The position numbers were made by a program, and so were the translations under genes. Positions 1 through 6,884 of a stretch of 22,318 bases of DNA are shown piece after piece. Numbering within the stretch: the first letter of the stretch is position 1; each line of letters begins with the position of its first letter. The notes under the pieces are model-generated. The model did no database searches and had not been told where the DNA came from. It saw nothing but the letters and a program-made list of their open reading frames with translations. Source of the stretch: Bacillota bacterium (GTDB lineage: Bacteria > Bacillota > Bacilli > Alicyclobacillales > SLC66); contig JAKACR010000014.1 of the NCBI GenBank assembly GCA_021821225.1, positions 1-22,318 of the forward strand. The letters run 5' to 3'.

Positions 1-958
1 CCCCGTCCCCGGTCCCCAACAATGCCGCAAATTCCTCGGGAAATCCCCCGCCGATGTAGACCCCGTCCGCCTGCGGCGGAACAGGCTCATCCTCCAGCGG
101 CCGGAATTCCACAAGCTGTGCACCGTGCCACTCAAGCAGTTCAAGGTTTTCCGGATAGTAAAAATTGAAAGCCCGATCGCGCGCGACGGCGATCGTCGCC
201 ACAGGTGCGCGCCTCTCGCCGGCAAACAGCGCGGGAGAAGGGGATGACCACTCCGGTGCGCCGCGCGCCAGCCGCAAGATCTGCTCCACATCCACGGTCG
301 CCTCCACGGCGTCCGCCAGCGCGTCGAACAAGCCGCCCGCCTCACCGTGTTCAGCAGCCGGAACCAGGCCGAGGTGCCGCTCCGGAATCTGCATTCCTTC
401 CCGCCCTGTCAGATAACCCGCAACCGGTATCCCGCACACCTGTTCCACGGCCGCCTTCACCAGTTCATAATGACCATGGCTCCCCGCGCGATTGACGATC
501 ACGCCGGCGAGCGGTTCCGTCCGCCCCGCTCGCCGGCCCAATTGCTGAAAACCGAGAACAATTCCGGCGACGCTGCGCGCCATGCTTGAAATATCGACGA
601 CAAGCATGACAGGCGCCGCCAACAAGTGGCTGATTTCCGCCGTGCTCCCCGCATCCGACAGAGGATCCTTGCCGTCGTACATGCCCATGACCCCTTCGAT
701 CACGGAGATGTCCGCCCCTTCGCTCCCCCTGTCGAACACCTCGCGCATGACATCGCGCGACATCATCCAGGTGTCAAGATTGCGCGCCTTGCGTCCGGTG
801 ACAAGACTGTGATAACCGGGATCAATATAATCCGGGCCGACCTTGAATCCCTGCACTCGCAGACCGTGCCTGCGCAAAGCCGCTAGCAATCCGAGCGTCA
901 CCGTCGTCTTTCCAGCACCGCTGCTCACTCCGGCGATTGCGATGCGGGGACGTTTCAT
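1..958 (-). CDS. cbiA: Cobyrinate a,c-diamide synthase CbiA/CobB (3' end cut by window edge)
   Basis: Family role: ATP- and glutamine-dependent amidation of the a and c carboxylates of cobyrinic acid (or the hydrogenobyrinic analogue) in cobalamin synthesis, in the cytoplasm. Reading the minus strand from the ATG at 958 gives about 319 residues with no stop before the window edge; full family members are about 450-470. Visible: N-terminal P-loop VSSGAGKTT (residues 11-19), FKVGPDYIDPGYH (about 38-50), EGVMGMYDG (about 89-97), and the start of the C-terminal glutamine amidotransferase domain (YIGGGFPEEF near residue 305). The amidotransferase nucleophile Cys lies outside the window. A purine-rich GAGGGAGAG precedes the start. 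It follows cobA by 25 bp on the same strand, so the two are probably co-transcribed. A frameshift beyond the edge cannot be excluded. Confidence 0.93.
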   Translation of the reverse strand, partial: MKRPRIAIAGVSSGAGKTTVTLGLLAALRRHGLRVQGFKVGPDYIDPGYHSLVTGRKARNLDTWMMSRDVMREVFDRGSEGADISVIEGVMGMYDGKDPLSDAGSTAEISHLLAAPVMLVVDISSMARSVAGIVLGFQQLGRRAGRTEPLAGVIVNRAGSHGHYELVKAAVEQVCGIPVAGYLTGREGMQIPERHLGLVPAAEHGEAGGLFDALADAVEATVDVEQILRLARGAPEWSSPSPALFAGERRAPVATIAVARDRAFNFYYPENLELLEWHGAQLVEFRPLEDEPVPPQADGVYIGGGFPEEFAALLGTGDG

Positions 959-983
959 GATGGCTCTCCCTCATCTCAAATGA

Positions 984-1730
984 TCACTCCACCGTATCAA
1001 ACCAATGCAGCGTACGCCGCAACTTCACAACATCGCCCACCACGATCACGGCGGGCGGAGTCAAACGCCGTTCGCTCGCCAGATACGCGATCGTTTCCAG
1101 GGTCGCCTCCAACACTTCTTGCTGTGGCGTCGTCGCCGCGCGCACAATCGCAACGGGAGTGTCCGGCGCCCGGCCATGAGCCATCAGACAATCGGCAATC
1201 TCCTTTAGATGGCCCACCCCCATCAGAACCACCAGCGTATAGCTCGAACGTCCCAGTGCATCCCAGGGTGTTCCCGAAGACTCCAGACACTCGTGGCCTG
1301 CCACCACATGAAATCCGGAGGAGAGCGTCCTGTGTGTCAGCGGGATGCCGGCGTACGCGGGAGCCGCGAGCACGGAACTGACGCCCGGCACGATTTCAAA
1401 GGGAATGCCCGCTTTGACAAGCGCTTCGGCTTCTTCCGCACCGCGCCCGAAGATAAACGGGTCGCCGCCTTTCAGACGGACCACGGTGCGGTCGCGCAGC
1501 GCCTGTTCCACGAGCAGTGCGTTGATCTCATCCTGCGCCATGGTATGGTGCTGTGCCGCTTTACCTGCGTAGACGCGCTCGCACGTCGGGGGAATGAGCG
1601 CCAGGATCTCGCTGGAAACCAACCGGTCGTACACCACGATGTCTGCCGTTCGAAGACAGTCGCTGGCCTTTTGCGTCAGCAACCCGGGATCGCCGGGACC
1701 CGCGCCGATGATATACACCAATCCAGCCAT
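984..1730 (-). CDS. cobA: Uroporphyrinogen-III C-methyltransferase
   Basis: SAM-dependent methylation of uroporphyrinogen III at C2 and C7 to precorrin-2, the branch point to siroheme and cobalamin. The 248-residue product is the normal length for a single-domain SUMT. Visible signatures: IIGAGPGDPGLLT near the N-terminus (residues 7-19), VRLKGGDPFIFGRGAEE at about 80-96, and the VPGVSS segment after it. An upstream in-frame ATG at 1784 exists, but the start at 1730 is chosen because AAGGAGA lies 7 nt before it and the protein then begins MAGLVYIIGAG as in homologues. It is not fused to uroporphyrinogen-III synthase or to CysG-type domains. The neighbour cbiA, 25 bp downstream, favours a cobalamin rather than siroheme role, although both use the product. 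No cobalamin riboswitch was recognised upstream. Confidence 0.95.
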   Translation of the reverse strand: MAGLVYIIGAGPGDPGLLTQKASDCLRTADIVVYDRLVSSEILALIPPTCERVYAGKAAQHHTMAQDEINALLVEQALRDRTVVRLKGGDPFIFGRGAEEAEALVKAGIPFEIVPGVSSVLAAPAYAGIPLTHRTLSSGFHVVAGHECLESSGTPWDALGRSSYTLVVLMGVGHLKEIADCLMAHGRAPDTPVAIVRAATTPQQEVLEATLETIAYLASERRLTPPAVIVVGDVVKLRRTLHWFDTVE

Positions 1731-1761
1731 TCCCTGTCTCCTTCTCATCCACAATGACCTC

Positions 1762-1913
1762 TGGGAACATGGGATAAAGTCCATTGTACAGGCAACCTGA
1801 TCCCATATATAGCGTTTGAGGCTTCAGACAAACGCTATATCTACCGTTACCAACATACCCAAAAATTTGGTTTATCCCATGTCCCCAGGGAACATGGGGA
1901 AAAAGTCCCCTGG
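1762..1913. repeat. Composite palindromic repeat element (CATGTCCC family, long copy)
   Basis: Arms 1762-1778 (TGGGAACATGGGATAAA) and 1871-1887 are inverted repeats matching at 16 of 17 positions, 92 bp apart. The arms have different inner flanks: the left continues with GTCC, the right (read outward-in) with CCAAATTT. A further direct copy of the left end, GGGAACATGGGG plus AAAAAGTCC, sits at 1888-1908, and a CCAGGG/CCCTGG pair bounds that piece. The same two asymmetric ends occur in a compact copy at 3091-3141. No ORF is carried. It looks like a small non-autonomous mobile repeat or REP-like element; its function is unknown. Confidence 0.6.
1807..1840. other. Perfect 12-bp hairpin inside the palindromic element
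   Basis: ATATAGCGTTTG (1807-1818) and CAAACGCTATAT (1829-1840) are perfectly complementary, with a 10-nt loop. There is no U-tract on either side, so it is not a standard terminator. It sits at the centre of the 1762-1887 inverted repeat, so the region could fold as a nested two-tier hairpin. Confidence 0.6.
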
Positions 1914-2170
1914 ACGCAGGTGAAAAGAACACAAGCCGCGACGCTCGTGCGCCGAACGGAGAAATAGATGAAAATTATATGTTCCTCATGATAGGTGAAT
2001 CGGCATAAAAAAAGCAACCTCCATCAGCGATGAGCATCGCCAAGACAATGTGCTGAAGGCCATGAGAAAATTCTAACATGCTTATTGGTATAGTCTAATC
2101 TCGTTCTCATCGCCGTTTCACTCTGATGCGCTAGATTGATGACAATAACAAACAGGGAGGCGAAAAGCAC
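1914..2170. other. Gene-free upstream region of the PepSY gene
   Basis: Together with the palindromic element this forms a 440-bp stretch (1731-2170) without a credible gene between the divergent cobA and the PepSY gene. It is more AT-rich than its surroundings. I see a small perfect palindrome GCGATGAGCATCGC (2027-2040) and a TATAGT (2089-2094) that could be a -10 box but has no convincing -35. No riboswitch or RNA gene was recognised. Confidence 0.4.
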
Positions 2171-2938
2171 ATGAAACACAGCTCAGCAGGCGGATGGCTC
2201 CGCTATGCGCGCGCGTGGTCCATCGCCGCGGTCACCGTCACAGCGAGCGCATTTGCGATTCCCGCCGTCGCCCAGACAACCGTGTCGGCACAGCAGGCAG
2301 ACCTCGTCGCCCTTCATGCGGTTCCAGGCAGTACGCTGGTGCACACTTCCGCCGATCATATGGCGGGTGTGCCCGTCTGGGACATTCACGTCGCAAGCGG
2401 CACGCAGGTCTGGGACATCAAAGTGAGTTCCCTGTCAGGCGCCGTGCTTGTCAAGCGGCCGGCATCGGAACAGCCGTCCACCGGACCCATCCCTGCAAAC
2501 AGCGGTTCTCCGGGTGTGCAAAAAAGCGATCGCGACGGCAGTGACCTGCAGGATCAGACAAAATTGCAAGATAAACAAAGTTCCCAGGATCAAAAAACGA
2601 TCCAGGATCTCAAGGATGCAAACGACCGCAAAGGCGATGCGCAAGACAGCCTGGACGCCAAGGACTGCGCCTGCGGGAGAGCGACGGTCAATCCGGGAAG
2701 CGGCGTGGTGTTCAATCAGAAACTTACGGCCGTGCCGACCACTTTTCAGCCGTATGTGATGCAGGCGCTCCAGTCGGTGGGCGGAACCCTGAAATGGGTG
2801 AAGTTCTGCCATAAATCCGGAGGAAATACCCAGATGGACATCAAAATCAACAAGGTGACAGGCGGAACGACGAAAGTGAAGGATATCATCAGCCACTCGG
2901 GGCAACTGGCTTCCCGGAACACAACCGGAGACTCCTGA
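2171..2938 (+). CDS. Secreted PepSY-domain protein with Asp/Gln/Lys-rich linker
   Basis: 255 residues, start supported by GGGAGG 10 nt upstream. Residues 1-34 form a Sec-type signal peptide (basic start, Ala/Val-rich core, likely cut after AVA at 34) with no lipobox. Residues about 42-95 look like a PepSY domain (ADLVALHAVPGS, then VWDIHV, ending LSGAVLVK). Residues about 115-163 are a low-complexity hydrophilic linker rich in Asp, Gln and Lys. A Cys-Ala-Cys (166, 168) and a Cys at 213 follow. The C-terminal part (about 190-245, YVMQALQSVGGTLKWVK then a beta-rich stretch) resembles a second, degenerate PepSY-like unit; that is inference. PepSY domains are often found in exported proteins and peptidase inhibitors; no function can be assigned here. 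It stands alone, with a strong terminator after it. Confidence 0.8.
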   Translation: MKHSSAGGWLRYARAWSIAAVTVTASAFAIPAVAQTTVSAQQADLVALHAVPGSTLVHTSADHMAGVPVWDIHVASGTQVWDIKVSSLSGAVLVKRPASEQPSTGPIPANSGSPGVQKSDRDGSDLQDQTKLQDKQSSQDQKTIQDLKDANDRKGDAQDSLDAKDCACGRATVNPGSGVVFNQKLTAVPTTFQPYVMQALQSVGGTLKWVKFCHKSGGNTQMDIKINKVTGGTTKVKDIISHSGQLASRNTTGDS

Positions 2939-3014
2939 GGGACATGGAATCATGGTCGCGGCGCAGGCGATCTGATCCCGGACAGATCTACCGCAGGCAA
3001 CATCCGCTTTGTCG

Positions 3015-3056
3015 GCCGGGGCGGGGAATCGACAAGATCCCCGCCCCGGCGAATTT
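3015..3056 (+). terminator. Rho-independent terminator of the PepSY gene
   Basis: GCCGGGGCGGGGA (3015-3027) pairs perfectly over 13 bp with TCCCCGCCCCGGC (3038-3050), 10-nt loop, followed by GAATTTTAT. It lies 77 bp after the PepSY stop codon. Confidence 0.85.
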
Positions 3057-3090
3057 TATCCGCACCAACTGGCTGGCGCGTCAAGCCCTG

Positions 3091-3141
3091 GGTGACATAG
3101 GATAAACCAAATTTCAGCAGAGGACTTTATCTCATGTCACC
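3091..3141. repeat. Compact copy of the palindromic repeat, overlapping the ric stop codon
   Basis: GGTGACATAGGATAAA (3091-3106) and TTTATCTCATGTCACC (3126-3141) are inverted repeats matching 14 of 16, with a 19-nt loop. One arm continues inward with CCAAATTT, the other with GTCC(T), exactly the two end types of the 1762-1887 element, here in the opposite orientation and without the long middle. The TGA stop of ric (3137-3139) lies inside the right arm. Between two convergent genes it could act as a transcript-end hairpin. Confidence 0.6.
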
Positions 3142-3850
3142 GGGCCGGTTCCTGGATTGCGCGCAGGCGCGGAAACAAGATATTGTTCTCCAGGTGAACG
3201 TGGCGAAACGTGTCCTCTTCCACCTGTTCCAGTTTTTCGTAGGTATATGCGTAAGTCGCACAGGCGTCCTCCGGGATGTGATACTCCGCTGTCACGTCCG
3301 CAATCTGGTGCAGCAGATCCCCCGCAGCCTGGTGTTCCGCTTCCAGTTCTTCAATCGTCTGCACCGTCCTGGCAAGCTTCTCCCTGTCTCCGGTGCGCTC
3401 AAACTCGACGATCAAGGGAAAGACTGATTCTTCCTCCTTGATCATGTGCGCTTCCATATCCGTCCGGAATTCGTTGAACAGCTTGTGCACCCGGCCGAGT
3501 TCCGCGCCGTGGTGCTGGCCGTGAACACGCAGGATTTTGCTTGTGAGTTCGCTCAGAACGGGCATCGTCTTTTGCAGGTACGCATGGTGGGTATTGAGCA
3601 CATGGTCCACCAGCGCCTCCAACGGCTCGACGTTCCAGTCATGGTCCTTGCCGCCCTCGGCGAGCGCCTTTTCATACGCCTCATTCACCAGCACCAGCAG
3701 CGCGTTCGTGTCCACTTTTTCCGCAACCGCCGCTTCCTCCAGGCTGCGCCCGCCATTGCAGCAGTAGTCGATGTGGTGCTCTTTCAAAACGGATCCCGCA
3801 CCGGGAAACCGGGCGACGATATCGCCCAAACGATCACTTTTGCCAAACAT
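3137..3850 (-). CDS. ric: Iron-sulfur cluster repair di-iron protein (ScdA/YtfE/RIC family)
   Basis: Family role: cytoplasmic di-iron protein that helps restore Fe-S clusters after nitric oxide or oxidative damage. 237 residues from the chosen start, close to the 220-224 of YtfE and ScdA. Residues 1-60 are the ScdA-type N-terminal domain with the Cys-Cys pair (30-31, in IDYCCNGG). A hemerythrin-like four-helix bundle follows, with His/Glu ligand candidates at THHAYL (88-89), GQHHG (113-114), EAHMIKEEE (135, 139), AEHQ (173) and HVHLENNILFPR (217-221). An ATG at 3895 would add 15 residues, but GGGAG lies 9 nt before the ATG at 3850, so that start is preferred. A possible FNR/CRP-type site precedes its promoter, fitting the usual anaerobic or NO control of such genes. 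Confidence 0.92.
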   Translation of the reverse strand: MFGKSDRLGDIVARFPGAGSVLKEHHIDYCCNGGRSLEEAAVAEKVDTNALLVLVNEAYEKALAEGGKDHDWNVEPLEALVDHVLNTHHAYLQKTMPVLSELTSKILRVHGQHHGAELGRVHKLFNEFRTDMEAHMIKEEESVFPLIVEFERTGDREKLARTVQTIEELEAEHQAAGDLLHQIADVTAEYHIPEDACATYAYTYEKLEQVEEDTFRHVHLENNILFPRLRAIQEPAR

Positions 3851-3877
3851 CCGCGTCATCTCCCATATCGGCGGCAC

Positions 3878-3900
3878 GCCGGTTGAAGACGTCAACCGGC
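3878..3900. promoter_or_regulatory. Perfect 9-bp inverted repeat in the ric leader
   Basis: GCCGGTTGA and TCAACCGGC are perfectly complementary with a 5-bp centre. It lies 28-50 bp before the ric start, between the putative promoter and the ribosome binding site, so it could be an operator or a 5' UTR hairpin. No known regulator motif was recognised. Confidence 0.4.
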
Positions 3901-3924
3901 TCCGCCCCGTTCATTTAACGTATT

Positions 3925-4206
3925 TCAGTATAACCGCAGCAACACCGGAGCAGCATGACGTATATCACACCCCGCGCCGGGATCACGGCCGACCATGAAC
4001 GCGTTGCGCCGCCTTGGTGACCGACGTTGCCGCCCGCGCACCGCTGGCCACATGACATTGGAGATATGGTTTCGAACTGTTTTTTCGCTGATAAACAGCG
4101 CCTCAGCGATATCCCTGGTCGTTTTGTCCTGCACCAGCAGTTCGAAAACTTCCCGCTCACGACTCGTGAGGAGCGATTTCATCCGTGCATTGCGGACCGC
4201 CGCCAC
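3925..4206 (-). CDS. gerE: GerE-like LuxR-family HTH regulator with aberrant C-terminus
   Basis: GerE is the small stand-alone LuxR-type DNA-binding protein that tunes late mother-cell (sigma-K) genes during sporulation. Residues 12-52 closely follow Bacillus GerE as I recall it: LLTSREREVFELLVQDKTT, then IAEALFISEKTVRNHISNVM, which covers the recognition helix. After residue 52 the expected QKLG-VKGR-QAVVELL ending is replaced by WPAVRGRQRRSPRRR and an unrelated tail to residue 93, instead of ending near 74. Only VRGR may align. This suggests a frameshift or deletion, so it may be a pseudogene or may lack its last helix, which is needed for dimerisation in the family. The start is GTG at 4206 with AAGGAGGG 9 nt upstream. 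Synteny sdh-gerE supports the call. Confidence 0.75.
   Translation of the reverse strand: MAAVRNARMKSLLTSREREVFELLVQDKTTRDIAEALFISEKTVRNHISNVMWPAVRGRQRRSPRRRNAFMVGRDPGAGCDIRHAAPVLLRLY
3927..3969 (-). promoter_or_regulatory. Candidate ric promoter with FNR/CRP-like site
   Basis: On the minus strand a TATACT (-10, 3932-3927) is preceded by TGTGATATACGTCATG, whose core spans 3969-3956. It matches TGTGA-N6-TCACA at 8 of 10 positions, with TCATG as the weaker half. If the start point is near 3920, the site centre falls at about -42, the class II position for FNR/CRP activators, and there is no good -35. It overlaps the aberrant 3' part of gerE. Candidate only. Confidence 0.4.
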
Positions 4207-4265
4207 TTACGTTATCCCTCCTTGCTTGAGCCCTCAGTAAACAAGGTTATGGGATACAGTTAACG

Positions 4266-4293
4266 TATTGTATGAGCAATCCAAATTCAGTGT
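4266..4293 (-). promoter_or_regulatory. Candidate sigma-K-type promoter of gerE
   Basis: Minus strand: ACAC (4293-4290), 15 bp, then CATACAATA (4274-4266). This fits the Bacillus sigma-K pattern AC about 17 bp before CATANNNTA; CATACAAT also fits a sigma-E -10. In B. subtilis gerE is sigma-K dependent. The start point would be near 4258, giving a leader of about 50 nt to the GTG at 4206. Confidence 0.5.
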
Positions 4294-4341
4294 GCAGGAC
4301 TTGCGTACTTTGGGCACCCAATTCGCGCTGGGAACGCCTCT

Positions 4342-6099
4342 TCAGATCGTGGCTTCCTTCTTGACATCGTACCGCCGTTCACGCGGCCGGATCAGGGACA
4401 CGTCCACTTCTTCGTAAGTGATGCGCGGTCCTGCGGGCGTCCAGTCCGCCCGCGTGGTTTTCAGAAATAGTTCATCGTTGCGCTGAGGAAAATCCGGTTT
4501 GTAATGCGCTCCGCGCGACTCGTCCCGCAAAAAAGCCCCGATCGTGATGACACGCGCCAACTCTAACATATTCCATAACTGGCGCGTGAACGGCGCCATC
4601 TGATTCTGCCAGCCGGATGTGTCGCTCATTCCGATTCGCTGCCAGCGCTCCATCAATTCTTGAATTTTCTCGTCCGTCTTTTTTAACCGGTCATTGTAGC
4701 GGACCACCGTCACGTTGTCCGTCATCCACTGGCCGAGTTCGCGCGCCAGTAAATACGGATTCTCCTTACCTGACAGGTGAAGAATCCCGTCGTATTTCTC
4801 CTGTTCGCGCTTCGCCGCGCTGTCCAACAACTCCTGCGGCGGGTCGTCCGCCCTTTTGCTCAGACCGGAAGCGTACCGCACAGCAGCCGGCCCCGCGATC
4901 ATGCCGCCGTAAATAGACGACAGCAGCGAATTGGCGCCCAAACGGTTGGCGCCGTGATACTGGTAGTCCACCTCGCCACAAGCGAAGAGACCCTTGATAT
5001 TGGTCATCTGTTCGTAGTCGACCCATAGCCCGCCCATCGAATAGTGCACAGCCGGGAAAATGCGCATGGGCACTTTGCGCGGGTCGTCGCCCACGAACTT
5101 CTCATAGATCTCAAGGATGCCGCCGAGCTTGACGTTCAGTGTGGCGGCCGGAATGTGCGACACATCGAGATAGACCATGTTCTCTCCGTCAATGCCGAGC
5201 TGTTCGTCGACGCAGACCTTGAAGATCTCCCGCGTCGCAATATCGCGCGGAACGAGATTCCCGTATTCGGGATACCTCTCCTCAAGGAAATACCACGGTT
5301 TCCCATCCTTGTACGTCCACACGCGTCCACCCTCGCCGCGCGCCGATTCGGACATCAGACGCAGCTTGTCATCGCCCGGAATGGCTGTCGGATGGATCTG
5401 GATGAACTCCCCGTTGGCGTAGGAAACGCCCTGCTGGTAAACGGCGGAAGCCGCGGTTCCCGTATTGATCATGGAATTGGTGCTCTTGCCGAAAATGATG
5501 CCGCAGCCGCCCGTCGCGAGAATCACCGCGTCGGCCGGAAAACTGCGGATCTCCATCGAACGCAGGTCCTGCGCCACGATGCCCCGGCAAATCCGGTCAT
5601 TGTCGACGACCGCCGAGGTGAACTCCCAGCCCTCGTACTTGTGCACGAATCCGGCCGCTTCAAAGCGCCGCACCTGCTCGTCCAGCGCGTAAAGCAACTG
5701 CTGGCCCGTGGTCGCCCCGGCAAACGCTGTGCGATGGTGCTTGGTGCCGCCGAAACGGCGGAAATCCAGCAGCCCTTCGGGTGTGCGGTTGAACATGACG
5801 CCCATCCGGTCCATCAGGTGAATGATTCCGGGAGCGGCCTCGCACATTCCCAGCACGGGCGGCTGATTGGCCAGAAAATCACCGCCGTAGATCGAATCGT
5901 CAAAATGAATCCAGGGAGAGTCCCCCTCGCCCTTTGTATTGACCGCTCCGTTGATACCTCCCTGGGCGCAGACAGAATGCGAACGCTTCACGGGGACAAT
6001 CGAAAAGAGTTCGACGCTGTTGCCTGTCTCGACGATCTTGATCGTGGCCATAAGGCCTGCCAGACCGCCGCCCACCACAATAAAACGCTGCGCAGCCAT
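4342..6099 (-). CDS. sdhA: Succinate dehydrogenase flavoprotein subunit
   Basis: Catalytic subunit of complex II: oxidises succinate to fumarate and passes electrons through covalent FAD to the iron-sulfur subunit SdhB. 585 residues from the chosen ATG, matching Bacillus SdhA (about 586). Visible: Rossmann motif VVGGGLAGL (8-16), FAD-attachment His41 in KRSHSVCAQGGING, the substrate-region HPTAIPGDDKL, ARGEGGRVW, and PAVHYSMGGLWVDY. An in-frame ATG at 6177 would add 26 non-conserved residues; the start at 6099 has GAGGAGG 8 nt upstream and begins at the Rossmann fold. It follows sdhC by 106 bp. The expected sdhB is not downstream: after the TGA at 4342 there are only 135 bp before gerE. Confidence 0.97.
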   Translation of the reverse strand: MAAQRFIVVGGGLAGLMATIKIVETGNSVELFSIVPVKRSHSVCAQGGINGAVNTKGEGDSPWIHFDDSIYGGDFLANQPPVLGMCEAAPGIIHLMDRMGVMFNRTPEGLLDFRRFGGTKHHRTAFAGATTGQQLLYALDEQVRRFEAAGFVHKYEGWEFTSAVVDNDRICRGIVAQDLRSMEIRSFPADAVILATGGCGIIFGKSTNSMINTGTAASAVYQQGVSYANGEFIQIHPTAIPGDDKLRLMSESARGEGGRVWTYKDGKPWYFLEERYPEYGNLVPRDIATREIFKVCVDEQLGIDGENMVYLDVSHIPAATLNVKLGGILEIYEKFVGDDPRKVPMRIFPAVHYSMGGLWVDYEQMTNIKGLFACGEVDYQYHGANRLGANSLLSSIYGGMIAGPAAVRYASGLSKRADDPPQELLDSAAKREQEKYDGILHLSGKENPYLLARELGQWMTDNVTVVRYNDRLKKTDEKIQELMERWQRIGMSDTSGWQNQMAPFTRQLWNMLELARVITIGAFLRDESRGAHYKPDFPQRNDELFLKTTRADWTPAGPRITYEEVDVSLIRPRERRYDVKKEATI

Positions 6100-6205
6100 A
6101 AAACGCGTCCTCCTCACATTCGCCGCAGTTGCGTCCGCACAGCCACGAATCTCGACGGACCGACGGCCATCAGACACCCCAAAATATCGTCAAACCAAAT
6201 TTCAC

Positions 6206-6832
6206 TCACACCGGCGAACTGACAAAAGCGATCAGCGAGTCGATGCCCATGCCCGCCAGAATGACGAAAAGCACCAGCATCGCGATCCCCGCGACGCGCT
6301 GCGCGCGCGGTCCCACCGTAAACCCCCAGTGCACCATGAACGACCACAGGCCGTTCGAGAAGTGAAAGGTCGCCGCCACGACGCCAATCACCATGAACCA
6401 GAAATTGAACGGACTCTGCAGCAGGGTATGTACATACTGGAAGCTCGGCTCATTCCCGCTGAAGCGTGTTGTCGAAAGATGATAAATGATAAAGACGAAC
6501 GTGATGACACCCGTGACACGCTGCAGGACAAACAACCGATTGCGCAGCCACGTATACTGCCGCGCGTTGTATCCGGAGGTGTACGCCACATACAGGCCGA
6601 AAACGCCGTGGTAGATGAGCGGCACAAAAATGAACAGAAATTCGATGAAGTGCAGAAAAGGGATGTGTTGCAAAAAGCCCACCGCGTTGTCGTACGCTTT
6701 GGGGCCGAGCGTGGCCGTCGCATTGGTGAACAGGTGTTCCACCAGGAACAGCCCCACCGGGATGACTCCGGACAGCGTGTGCAGTCTCCTGAATACAAAG
6801 TCGCGATTTCCTGCCGTCGCGGCGATCGACAC
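6206..6832 (-). CDS. sdhC: Succinate dehydrogenase cytochrome b558 subunit
   Basis: Membrane anchor of Bacillus-type (class B) succinate:menaquinone reductase, which carries two haems b and the quinone site. 208 residues (Bacillus SdhC about 202), starting with GTG at 6832, with GGAGG 7 nt upstream. The sequence starts RDFVFRRLHTLSG and has five hydrophobic segments. Histidines that could be haem axial ligands occur in FLVEHLF, LIYHGVFG, IIYHLST and ATFHFSNG. One long five-helix subunit is the form that works without SdhD. First gene of the sdhC-sdhA unit, with a consensus-like promoter upstream. Confidence 0.95.
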   Translation of the reverse strand: MSIAATAGNRDFVFRRLHTLSGVIPVGLFLVEHLFTNATATLGPKAYDNAVGFLQHIPFLHFIEFLFIFVPLIYHGVFGLYVAYTSGYNARQYTWLRNRLFVLQRVTGVITFVFIIYHLSTTRFSGNEPSFQYVHTLLQSPFNFWFMVIGVVAATFHFSNGLWSFMVHWGFTVGPRAQRVAGIAMLVLFVILAGMGIDSLIAFVSSPV

Positions 6833-6884
6833 AACAAAGCCTCCTTCCGCCTCGCGGTGCCCACGGGGCGATACTTCATGCCTG

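Noticed and set aside
1731..1980. Cobalamin riboswitch before cobA-cbiA
   Set aside because: Neither the B12 box nor its conserved core elements were found; the region is occupied by the palindromic repeat.
2027..2061. Minus-strand hairpin plus T-run as a terminator near 2000-2040
   Set aside because: The T-run is 13 nt away from the short stem, and no minus-strand gene ends there.
5044..6222. Plus-strand open frame of 392 codons opposite sdhA
   Set aside because: Antisense shadow of sdhA, with no ribosome binding site or recognisable domain.
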